Assembly (NCBI GenBank): GCA_013214545.1
Contig: JABSQB010000014.1
Span: forward strand, 1-64,000
Direction of reading: 5' to 3'
DNA: 64,000 bases
DNA from: Henriciella sp.
GTDB lineage: Bacteria; Pseudomonadota; Alphaproteobacteria; Caulobacterales; Hyphomonadaceae
Part shown: piece after piece, positions 39,906 through 48,101 of the stretch
How the letters are laid out: each line of letters starts with the position of its first letter
How positions within the stretch are numbered: position 1 is the stretch's first letter
The notes under the pieces: model-generated
Database searches by the model: none
Told to the model about the DNA's origin: nothing
What the model saw: the letters and a program-made list of their open reading frames with translations, nothing else
Made by a program: the position numbers and the translations under genes

Positions 39906-39995
39906 CTGGTGTGCCTCGAAGGGTCAATCTGCGCTTGAAATAGGCTGCCAGCACCTCTGAACCAAGGTCTCACGCCACGTCAGTGCATGCGCAAA

Positions 39996-40019
39996 CGCCC
40001 CCGCCATACGGCAGGGGCG
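39996..40019 (-). terminator. Terminator of the ferredoxin gene
   Basis: cgcccccgcc / ggcaggggcg (one mismatch), loop atac, in the gap after the ferredoxin stop on the minus strand, followed there by a short T stretch (gTTTgc). Very similar to the terminator at 4841. Confidence 0.65.
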
Positions 40020-40041
40020 CTCAATCTGGTTCAAGCCTCGC

Positions 40042-40362
40042 TTAGTGCTGGCTTTCCGGCGTCGTGACGCGCAGACCGTCCAGCTCGTCGCTGACGCTGA
40101 TCTGGCAAGACAGGCGCGAGTTTTCCTGAACGTTTTCAGCAAAATCCAGCATGGACTGTTCCATGTCTTCTGGCTTGCCGACTTTTTCCATAAAGGCGTC
40201 GTCGACATAGACGTGGCAGGTGGCGCAGGCGCAGGCGCCGCCGCAGTCAGCATCAATCCCTGGGATTGAGTTCTTGATCGCTGTTTCCATCACGCTTTCG
40301 CCATTGGTGGCTTCAATCGCACGTTCTGTGCCCTCGTGATCGACATAGATAATTTTTGCCAT
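40042..40362 (-). CDS. 2Fe-2S ferredoxin, adrenodoxin/putidaredoxin type
   Basis: 106 residues. Cluster ligands C40-x5-C46-x2-C49 ... C86 fit vertebrate-type ferredoxins ([17 protein letters not shown]). It probably carries electrons from the reductase upstream (15 bp away on the same strand) to a monooxygenase, often a cytochrome P450. Aaggag precedes the ATG. Confidence 0.93.
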   Translation of the reverse strand: MAKIIYVDHEGTERAIEATNGESVMETAIKNSIPGIDADCGGACACATCHVYVDDAFMEKVGKPEDMEQSMLDFAENVQENSRLSCQISVSDELDGLRVTTPESQH

Positions 40363-40377
40363 AGGTCTGACGTCTCC

Positions 40378-41619
40378 TTATACGGCTGCAGCCGCGATCT
40401 CTTTCATGGATTGGGATGTATCGCTTAATGTTTCCGGCGCAAGACGCGCGCCTGTCATTATCAATTTCTTCGAAGCCAGGAATTCTGGCGGACTGTTAAT
40501 CGCGTCTACTGCGATGAGCTTGCCATTTTGCAAATAAAAGACCGCGAACTTGCGCGCTTCGATATCACCGCGCACGACGGTCTCGTCATAATCCTGGCTC
40601 AAGCCCGCAATCTGGAGCTTGAGGTCATACTGGTCCGACCAGAACCAGGGGCAGTCTTCGGGCGGGCGCGGTTTGCCCATGATCGCCGCCGCCGCGAGCT
40701 TGCCTTGCTCAATCGCATTATGGACGCTCTCAAGGCGGCCATTGCGGCCATAATGGACCAAAGGCCGGGCCGCGCAGTCACCAGCTGCAAACACCCGCGG
40801 ATCGTCTGTGCGCGCATCGCGGTCGGTAACAATGCCATTGGCGCAGGTAATCCCGGCCTCTTCTGCGAGTTCGACATTTGGCAGGATGCCAATCCCGACC
40901 AGAACCATGTCCGCCGCAAGCTCACTGCCATCAGCGAGCACAGCCGTCGTCACTTTGCCGTCGGCGCCACCCAGCGAAGCGAGCCGCGCGCCAGTGCGAA
41001 TGCTGGCCCCCTGACGAGTGTGTTCGGCTTCGAAGAACTCGCTCATGACCGGGCTGGTAACACGGGCCAGAACCCGCTCTTCCATTTCCAGGACGGTGAC
41101 TTCAAGACCCATCTGGCGGGCCACCGCGGCGGCTTCGAGGCCGATATAGCCAGCGCCGACAATCACCAGTTTCTGCCCCGCAATCATACGCGGGCGAATG
41201 CGCTCGACATCAGCGAGATCGCGCAAATCAAACACGCCATCCAGATCAGCGCCTTCAACCGGCAGGGCCCGCGGGCGCGAGCCTGTGGCGATGATCAGGG
41301 CATCATAGGAGACCGTACCGCCATGCTCGAGCTCAACCGTCTGGGCGCTGCGATCAATCTTGGTCGCGCGCACTGACAGGACGGTGTCGATGTTCTGGTC
41401 CTGGTACCAGGCTTCCGGTTTGAAATAGAGCCGCTCTTCGGCGAGCTCGCCTTTCATATACGCCTTGGACAGAGGGGGACGCTGATAGGGTAGCGCCGCT
41501 TCTTCACCGATCAAAGTGATATCACCTTCGAAGCCGAACAGGCGCAAGGACGCGCAGGCCTGCGCTGCCGCCTGACCGCCACCGATAATCACGATACTCT
41601 TAGAAGACGACAAATCCAC
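40378..41619 (-). CDS. NAD(P)H:ferredoxin reductase (rhodocoxin/putidaredoxin reductase type)
   Basis: 413 residues from GTG 41619. The track starts at TTG 41640, but AAGGGAGG lies inside that extension at 10 nt from the GTG, so the later start is preferred. IVIIGGGQAAAQACASLR binds FAD and LVIVGAGYIGLEAAAVAR binds NAD(P)H; PYQRPPLSKAYMKGE and VFAAGDCAARP are also typical. Forms an electron-transfer pair with the ferredoxin. Confidence 0.92.
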   Translation of the reverse strand: MDLSSSKSIVIIGGGQAAAQACASLRLFGFEGDITLIGEEAALPYQRPPLSKAYMKGELAEERLYFKPEAWYQDQNIDTVLSVRATKIDRSAQTVELEHGGTVSYDALIIATGSRPRALPVEGADLDGVFDLRDLADVERIRPRMIAGQKLVIVGAGYIGLEAAAVARQMGLEVTVLEMEERVLARVTSPVMSEFFEAEHTRQGASIRTGARLASLGGADGKVTTAVLADGSELAADMVLVGIGILPNVELAEEAGITCANGIVTDRDARTDDPRVFAAGDCAARPLVHYGRNGRLESVHNAIEQGKLAAAAIMGKPRPPEDCPWFWSDQYDLKLQIAGLSQDYDETVVRGDIEARKFAVFYLQNGKLIAVDAINSPPEFLASKKLIMTGARLAPETLSDTSQSMKEIAAAAV

Positions 41620-41649
41620 GCCCGTCGAGCCTCCCTTCAACGTGTTTCA

Positions 41650-41663
41650 TGACGCATGCGTCA
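41650..41663. promoter_or_regulatory. 14-bp perfect palindrome TGACGCATGCGTCA
   Basis: Lies in the divergent region, 31 bp before the reductase start and 76 bp before the PLP enzyme start. A weaker relative gacgc-N6-gcgtc follows at 41675-41690. Two related dyads in a shared promoter suggest an operator for one regulator. Confidence 0.55.
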
Positions 41664-41738
41664 ACTTTTTGCAAGACGCGACGCTGCGTCATATTTCCCG
41701 TCCTTTTCGCGCTTTCCAGACTGTGCCACAAGCCCCTG

Positions 41739-42800
41739 ATGAACAAAGATTCCTCAGATCTGGTCATGAAAATGATTCATGCCCACAGCGATCAGCTTTC
41801 CAATGGCGATCCGATCAGTCCGCCGATCGTGACGACGGCCAAGTACAAGCTGTCTGGAACCCCGGACACGCCTTATACTTATGGCCGCGACATCAATCCC
41901 ACCGTTGAGGCGACCGAGGCCGCGATCAGCGCGCTGGAACAGGCTCCTGTCGTCGCCTTCCCGTCTGGCATGGCGGCGATCACAGCGGCGCTGATGGCAA
42001 CCGCGAAAGCGGGCGACCGCGTGCTGGTGCCGTCTGATGGATACTATGTCACGCGGGTGCTCCTCGAAGAGATCCTGAGCGGCCATGACATTGCCTTTGA
42101 CGCCGTACCCACTCGCGAGATCGCGACCACGGATCTCAGCCCCTATGCGATTGTCTGGCTGGAGACGCCGTCCAATCCAGGCCTCGACCTGTGTTCGATC
42201 CGCTCAATTGCAGAGACTGCGCATGAAAGCGGCGCTCTGGTCGTGGTCGACAATACCACGCTGACACCGCTGCTGCAGCGCCCGCTGGATCTTGGCGCGG
42301 ACATGGTCGTCAGCTCCGACACCAAAGCCATGGCCGGGCATTCCGACTGCCTCTACGGGCATGTCGCGACGCGCGATGAGGCGCTGTTTCAGAAAGTCTG
42401 GAAGTGGCGCAAAGTCTCCGGCACGATCCCGGATCCGTTTGCGTCTTTCCTGGTCCATCGCGGCCTGATGACCCTTGAGCTGCGGCTTCAGCGTATGTGC
42501 GAAACTGCCGCCATTCTGGCTGAGCGGCTGGATGGACAGACAGCGATCAAGACGCTGAAATATCCCGGCATCGGGTTCATCCTTGGCCTGTCGTTTGAGA
42601 GCGAAGCCATTGCCGAGCGGTTCATTGATGACTGCCCAGCCATCTTCGCCTCGACCAGTTTTGGCGGCATTCATACCAGCGCCGAACGCCGGGCCCGCTG
42701 GGGCGATCAAGTGGCGGATGGCTTTGTCCGCCTGTCCGTCGGTTGCGAGCCAACTGAGGCCCTGATCACGGCAATTGAGGCGACGCTTGCAACACTTTGA
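41739..42800 (+). CDS. PLP-dependent Cys/Met metabolism enzyme (cystathionine beta-lyase/gamma-synthase-like)
   Basis: 353 residues from ATG 41739; the track extends 30 codons upstream through the operator region. K196 (SSDTKAMAGHSD) binds PLP, and YTYGRDINPT, SGMAAITAAL and VVDNTT form the cofactor pocket. It is distinct from the MetZ at 20.8 kb. Typical members cleave or make cystathionine; the exact reaction is uncertain. The end overlaps tsaE by 14 bp. Confidence 0.83.
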   Translation: MNKDSSDLVMKMIHAHSDQLSNGDPISPPIVTTAKYKLSGTPDTPYTYGRDINPTVEATEAAISALEQAPVVAFPSGMAAITAALMATAKAGDRVLVPSDGYYVTRVLLEEILSGHDIAFDAVPTREIATTDLSPYAIVWLETPSNPGLDLCSIRSIAETAHESGALVVVDNTTLTPLLQRPLDLGADMVVSSDTKAMAGHSDCLYGHVATRDEALFQKVWKWRKVSGTIPDPFASFLVHRGLMTLELRLQRMCETAAILAERLDGQTAIKTLKYPGIGFILGLSFESEAIAERFIDDCPAIFASTSFGGIHTSAERRARWGDQVADGFVRLSVGCEPTEALITAIEATLATL

Positions 42801-43233
42801 TCTGCCTTCTCTCGACGCAACGACCGCGCTTGCGAAGAAACTCGCACCTCTGCTCAAGGCGGGCGATGTGATCGCCCTGCATGGCGGTCTTGGCGTCGGC
42901 AAAACAACATTCTCGCGTGCCTTGATCACGGCGCTGATGGGCGCTGAGACCGAAGTGCCAAGCCCGACCTATACGCTGGTCCAGACCTATGACGGCCCGG
43001 CTTTCCCGATCTTCCACATGGATCTCTATCGGTTGGAACAGCCCGAAGACGTGTTCGAGCTTGGCTGGGACGAGACCCAGGATGGGCTCGCTCTCATCGA
43101 GTGGCCGGATCGCGCCGGCGCGCATTTGCCCGCCTGGCGGCTCGATCTGACGCTGGAAATCCTTGGGAATACGCGCAAAGCAACACTGGAACCGCGGGGC
43201 GAAGACTGGCAGACACGGTTGAATGAGCTCTGA
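42787..43233 (+). CDS. tsaE: tRNA threonylcarbamoyladenosine ATPase TsaE
   Basis: 148 residues from TTG 42787 (MQHFDLPS), which has gagg 6 nt upstream; TTG 42775 is the track start. P-loop GGLGVGKTTFSRALI, PSPTYTLVQTY and FHMDLYRLEQPEDVFELGWDE are the family motifs. Works with TsaB/TsaD in t6A37 tRNA modification. First of a run of overlapping genes. Confidence 0.92.
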   Translation: MQHFDLPSLDATTALAKKLAPLLKAGDVIALHGGLGVGKTTFSRALITALMGAETEVPSPTYTLVQTYDGPAFPIFHMDLYRLEQPEDVFELGWDETQDGLALIEWPDRAGAHLPAWRLDLTLEILGNTRKATLEPRGEDWQTRLNEL

Positions 43234-44311
43234 TCTCGACCGCACAGCGTTGATTGACCAATTTCTGGCAGATGCTGGCTGGGGTGACGCCGCTATTGGC
43301 TGGCTCGGTCAGGATGCCTCGACACGTCGCTATGCCCGCCTTGCCCGCGCTGGCGGTGAGACCGCGATCCTGATGGATGCGCCTCTGATCGAAGACGATC
43401 CGTGCACACCGGATATGACCGAAGCCGAGCGCCAGAAACTCGGCTGGAACGCGATGACCCGCCTCGCCTCAAGCCGGGTTGATGCGTTCGTTCTGATCGC
43501 CCAGCACTTGCGCGCGGCCGGTCTGCGCCCCCCTGAAATTCTGGCGCATGACAGCACGCACGGCTTTGCCCTGCTTGAGGACTTTGGCGACCAGCGCGAA
43601 TTTGCGCGCCTGATTGAAGGCGGGGCGGCCGAAGTGCCGCTTTATACGCAAGCCGCACGCGATCTCGCCAAACTGCATCGCCACCCAAAGCCGGACATAC
43701 TGGAACATCAAGGCGAGCGCTGGCCGATCCTGCCATTTGATGATGTGGCGCTGCGGGCCAATGCCGATCTTTATGCCGATTGGCTGCATCAATATGATGA
43801 CCGCGCGCGGATGACGGACGCAGATCGGGCGCGTTGGGAGGCCGCACGCGACGGTTTGATCGAACAGGCCATGGGCTTTGAACGCGAGTTCACACTACGC
43901 GACTATCACGCTGAAAATCTGCTCTGGTTGCCGGAAGACAGAATTGGTCTGCTCGATTTTCAGGACGCCGTGATTGGCTGGGACGCCTGGGATCTCGCCA
44001 TGCTGACCCAGGATTCAAGGCGCGAGGTCAGCGCCGCCGCCACGGAGGCGGTTTTGCGCACTTATCTTGAGGAAAGCGGCAAGGAAGAAAGCGCCTTGAT
44101 GAAGCGGCTGGCGGTCATTGGTACGCTTAACGCGCTTCGCATCGCGGGTGTCTTTGCGCGTCTGGTGAAACGTGACGGCAAACCGCGCTATAATGATTTT
44201 ATGCCGCGCCAACAGCTGATGCTTGCGCGCAATCTGAAACACCCGGCGGCGGCGGACATGCGCATTTTCATCGCCGACACCGCGCCGTTTATCCTGGAGG
44301 CAGAGACATGA
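43223..44311 (+). CDS. amgK: Cell-wall sugar kinase AmgK (APH fold)
   Basis: 362 residues. Aminoglycoside-phosphotransferase fold; catalytic loop LRDYHAENLLWL and metal Asp in LLDFQDAVIGWDAWDL match AmgK, which phosphorylates N-acetylmuramate/N-acetylglucosamine at C1. The next gene is the matching uridylyltransferase, supporting the call. This bypass makes UDP-MurNAc without the fosfomycin-sensitive MurA step. Overlaps tsaE by 11 bp and murU by 4. Confidence 0.88.
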   Translation: MSSDLDRTALIDQFLADAGWGDAAIGWLGQDASTRRYARLARAGGETAILMDAPLIEDDPCTPDMTEAERQKLGWNAMTRLASSRVDAFVLIAQHLRAAGLRPPEILAHDSTHGFALLEDFGDQREFARLIEGGAAEVPLYTQAARDLAKLHRHPKPDILEHQGERWPILPFDDVALRANADLYADWLHQYDDRARMTDADRARWEAARDGLIEQAMGFEREFTLRDYHAENLLWLPEDRIGLLDFQDAVIGWDAWDLAMLTQDSRREVSAAATEAVLRTYLEESGKEESALMKRLAVIGTLNALRIAGVFARLVKRDGKPRYNDFMPRQQLMLARNLKHPAAADMRIFIADTAPFILEAET

Positions 44312-45030
44312 TCGACATGCCGCACACCGCAATGGTCCTCGCCGCGGGTCTCGGCACGCGAATGCGACCTCTGACGGACGCCACGGCCAAACCTCTACTC
44401 GATGTAGCCGGGCGCAGCATGATTGACCGCCTGCTCGATAATCTCGTTGTTGCGGGTGTTGAGCGCGCCGTGGTCAATGTTCATTGGTGCGCCGACCTCG
44501 TCGAGGCCCATCTTCAGGACCGGCACGACATCCAGATCGTGATCTCTGACGAGCGCGAACAGGTGCTCGAAACGGGCGGCGGTCTAGCCAAGGCCCGCCC
44601 TTTACTAGGCGATGATCCGATTTTCGTCATCAATACGGATGCCTTTTGGGAACCCACTGGCCCTGGGCCACTAAAATCCTTGGCGCAGGGTTTTGATTTG
44701 GAACTTATGGATGAATTCCTTCTGCTTGCCGACATCAAACGATCCCTCGGCTTCCCAGGCGCCGGGGATTTCTTTCGCGGGGAAGACGGCGCGCTCACCC
44801 GACGCGGCGAAGCTGACTCCGCGCCCTGGGCCTATGCCGGGGTGCGGATCCTCAAGCCATCGCTCTATGACGATGAGCCCGCCGAGCCGTTTTCGGCCAA
44901 CCGCTTGTGGAATGATCTTCTTCCCAGAGGCCGCGTGCATGGCCTGCCGCTCGATCGGTTTTGGCTGCATGTCGGCGATCCGCAAGCGCTTAAGGACGCA
45001 GAATTCTGGCTGCGCTGCCACGGCGCATGA
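44308..45030 (+). CDS. murU: N-acetylmuramate-1-phosphate uridylyltransferase MurU
   Basis: 240 residues. Nucleotidyltransferase signature MVLAAGLGTRMRPLTDATAKPLL at the N-terminus, metal Asp in VINTDAFW. Converts MurNAc-1-P to UDP-MurNAc in the peptidoglycan recycling route after AmgK. Overlaps amgK and addB by ATGA. Confidence 0.9.
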   Translation: MIDMPHTAMVLAAGLGTRMRPLTDATAKPLLDVAGRSMIDRLLDNLVVAGVERAVVNVHWCADLVEAHLQDRHDIQIVISDEREQVLETGGGLAKARPLLGDDPIFVINTDAFWEPTGPGPLKSLAQGFDLELMDEFLLLADIKRSLGFPGAGDFFRGEDGALTRRGEADSAPWAYAGVRILKPSLYDDEPAEPFSANRLWNDLLPRGRVHGLPLDRFWLHVGDPQALKDAEFWLRCHGA

Positions 45031-48000
45031 GCGCTTTGTTTGGCTCCCCGAACAGCTCGGGCCACACCGGGGACCGCACTAACGTCTATACGATCCCGCC
45101 CGGGGCAAATTTTCTGGGCGAACTGGCCGCCAGACTCGCGGAAGAGACCGGCCTCAGAGATAATCCTGAAGCGCTCGCCGATGCGCTCATCTACGTCCCA
45201 AACCGGCGCTCAGAGCGCGCGCTCGCCTTCGCGCTGCATCAGGCCAGCGGCCGGCAAGCCAGCCTGTTGCCAGATATCAGGGCCCTCGGCGATCTGGAGA
45301 CCGATGATCCTCCACCGAGTGCCGAAACAGCACTTGCTGACCTGCCGCCCGTCATCGCCCCAGCCAAACGTATTGGCGCGCTGACGCGCCTGGTCATGGC
45401 CTATTTCGAATCGCAGGGGACAGGAATGCCAGCGACCTCGTGCCTCTCAGCGGCACGCGAACTCGCCAGACTGCTCGATCAGGCGGCGCTTTCGGGTGAC
45501 GTCGACTGGGCGCGGTTGAAAGAGATCAATCCGGGCGTACAACTGGCTGCGCATTGGGATCAATCGCTCGAATTCCTAAAGATCATTACCGACCAATGGC
45601 CGGCGCAATTGGAAGACGCAACCGCTATGGATCCTTATGCCCGGCGCTATGCTGCGGCTGAAGCCATGGTTCGGGAATGGCAGGCGCGGCCGCCGGAAAG
45701 CCCGGTCATTATTGCCGGTTCGACCGGTGCAACGCCCGCCAGCCGCCTGCTCATGCAAGCGGCCATGCAGCTGCCCAAGGGCCTGGTGGTTCTGCCAGGC
45801 CTGGATCGCGACCTCTCTCCGCAATCGCTGGAGCGGATCGACGCGTCTCCGTCGCACCCGCAATTCACACTGGCGCGCACCCTTCGCGAACTCGGCCTTG
45901 ATCCCACCGCTGCCCAGCCCTGGCCGGAGCAGCGCGCAGACCCTGCCGCAGAAGCCCGGCGCCGTCTGATCCACGAAGCGCTGGCTCCCGCGCCGAGCAC
46001 CGCTGACTGGACCGTCCGCCTGTCTGAGATGGCAGGCGATCGCAGTGTCGCAGCATTTGTCAGCGAAGCTCTGACCGGTCTCGTCACCATTGATGCCAAG
46101 GACGATACCGAAGAAGCCTTGCTCGCCGCGCTGATGCTGCGCGAGACCCTCGAACATGAGGGTCGCACCGCAGCGCTGGTCACGCCGGATGCAGGCCTCG
46201 CCCGGCATGTCAGCGCCATGCTCAAGCGCTGGGACATCGACGTGTCACCCTCCGCCGGCTGGCCGCTGCCCCAGACCGACGCTGGCAGCCTGGCTCTGCT
46301 GGTCGCTGACTGGCTACTCGACCCTGCCTGCCCGGTCGCGCTGATGGCAGTCCTCAATCATCCGTATTGCGGCATTGATGCCGACGCGGTGCTGACGCTC
46401 GACCGCACCAGCTTGCGCGGCCCGCGTCTGTGGCACTCCTGGCCCGATCTGGAGGCCCATGTCGACGCGCTCCGCCAAGCCGCCTCGGACCGCTCCAAAC
46501 GGCATGGTTTGAGTGGCGATGCAGTCGCTCTTCAGCAAGCGTCTGGAACCCTCTCAAGCATTGCGGAGTCGCTTCCCGTAGGCGATTTTTCGCCGCCCGA
46601 GAGCTGCCTCGGTGCGGACTGGTTGCAGCTGGTGAGCGAGACCGCGACTCGGCTTTCAAGCGAGCCACATCCCTGGTCTGGCGAGGATGGCGCCGCCCTG
46701 TCGCGCCTGATGCGCCACCTGTCCGACCTCAGCGAACCGCTTGGCCCGCAAGCCCCGCAGGTCTGGAATGAGCTGCTCAAATCCGAAGCGCTGACGCAGA
46801 GCGTTCACACCGCCAGCCCGCATCCCCGCCTCGCCATTTGGGGGCCGTTGGAAGCCCGCTTGCAAACGGCGGATCGCCTCATCCTCGCGGGCCTAAACGA
46901 AGGTATCTGGCCAGCTCAGCCCCCGGCCGAAGCCTTTCTGCCACGGGTGTTTCGCCGTGAGATCGGCCTCGCTGATCCTGACGAACGGATTGGCCTGGCA
47001 GCGCACGATTTTGCGCAACTCGCCGCGGCGCCGCATGTCACTTTACTGTCTAGCCAGCGGCGCGACGACAAGCCTGCCGTGACTTCGCGCTGGGTCTGGC
47101 GCCTGAAGACGCTGGCCCGCGGCGCCCTTGGTGACGCTGCTGATGCAGCGCTGTCGCCGCCGCTGGACGCGAACCCCGTCACCTGGCTCGAACAGCTGGA
47201 ACAGGCCCCTGAACTTGCCAACGGCTTCACCGCCGAGCCGCGCCCAGCCCCGCCGCGCGCAGCCCGCCCCAAAAAGCTGTCGGTCACCCGGATCGAACAG
47301 CTCGTCCGCGATCCCTATGCGATCTATTGCGAGTATGTCCTCGGCCTGCGCCGCCTCGACCCACTCAACCTGCCGCCTGATGTGCGCATTCGCGGCACCG
47401 CCATCCACAAGGCCCTGGAGGAGTTTGAGCAAGGCGATGTCAGCGAAGACACCGATGGCTTGCTGAGCCTGCTTGAACAAGCTCTGCGCAATGGAGGAGA
47501 GCCCGAAGCCGATATCATCGCGCTGCGCGAACGCCGCCGGGCGATCAGCGCCGAATATCTCGACTGGCGCGCGGAGCAACAGAGCCAGATCGAAGGCGAT
47601 CCCCTGACCGAAGAATATGGCGAGATCGCCCTCCAAATCGAAGGCGAACCGTTCACGCTTTCAGGCACCGCGGACCGAATTGAAAAACGGATCGGCGGGG
47701 TCGCTGCGATCCTCGATTTCAAATCGGGTCGCCCGCCCAGTGAGAAACAAGTACGCGCGGGGCTCAGCCCGCAAATGCCGCTGCAAGGGCTGATCGCGCG
47801 TGAAGGCGGCTATGAGAAGCTCGGCAAGGCAGAGGTGGAAGCACTGACTTATTTGCGGTTCGGAACCGCGTTCGATGTCCGCGAGATTGGCGAAGCAAAT
47901 GGCCGCGCCAAGATCGAAGCGGCCGCCATCTCGGACATCATCGCCGACGCAGAGGCGGGCCTGACGCGCCTCCTCACAGCCTTTGCGGACCCGAACCACC

Positions 48001-48101
48001 CTTATCTCAGCGCGCCGCGGCCGGAGCGGGTAAGCTATGAGAGCGACTATTCCCGCCTTGCCCGGCGCAAGGAATGGACGGGGCTGTCGACCTATGACTG
48101 A
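45027..48101 (+). CDS. addB: Double-strand break repair protein AddB
   Basis: 1024 residues. Inactivated-helicase scaffold with the alphaproteobacterial N-terminus IPPGANFLGELAARLAEE; C-terminal PD-(D/E)xK nuclease seen as AILDFKSGRPPSEKQ (about 890-905). The iron-sulfur cysteines of Bacillus AddB are not evident. Partner of AddA in end resection for RecA-dependent repair. Confidence 0.94.
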   Translation: MSALFGSPNSSGHTGDRTNVYTIPPGANFLGELAARLAEETGLRDNPEALADALIYVPNRRSERALAFALHQASGRQASLLPDIRALGDLETDDPPPSAETALADLPPVIAPAKRIGALTRLVMAYFESQGTGMPATSCLSAARELARLLDQAALSGDVDWARLKEINPGVQLAAHWDQSLEFLKIITDQWPAQLEDATAMDPYARRYAAAEAMVREWQARPPESPVIIAGSTGATPASRLLMQAAMQLPKGLVVLPGLDRDLSPQSLERIDASPSHPQFTLARTLRELGLDPTAAQPWPEQRADPAAEARRRLIHEALAPAPSTADWTVRLSEMAGDRSVAAFVSEALTGLVTIDAKDDTEEALLAALMLRETLEHEGRTAALVTPDAGLARHVSAMLKRWDIDVSPSAGWPLPQTDAGSLALLVADWLLDPACPVALMAVLNHPYCGIDADAVLTLDRTSLRGPRLWHSWPDLEAHVDALRQAASDRSKRHGLSGDAVALQQASGTLSSIAESLPVGDFSPPESCLGADWLQLVSETATRLSSEPHPWSGEDGAALSRLMRHLSDLSEPLGPQAPQVWNELLKSEALTQSVHTASPHPRLAIWGPLEARLQTADRLILAGLNEGIWPAQPPAEAFLPRVFRREIGLADPDERIGLAAHDFAQLAAAPHVTLLSSQRRDDKPAVTSRWVWRLKTLARGALGDAADAALSPPLDANPVTWLEQLEQAPELANGFTAEPRPAPPRAARPKKLSVTRIEQLVRDPYAIYCEYVLGLRRLDPLNLPPDVRIRGTAIHKALEEFEQGDVSEDTDGLLSLLEQALRNGGEPEADIIALRERRRAISAEYLDWRAEQQSQIEGDPLTEEYGEIALQIEGEPFTLSGTADRIEKRIGGVAAILDFKSGRPPSEKQVRAGLSPQMPLQGLIAREGGYEKLGKAEVEALTYLRFGTAFDVREIGEANGRAKIEAAAISDIIADAEAGLTRLLTAFADPNHPYLSAPRPERVSYESDYSRLARRKEWTGLSTYD

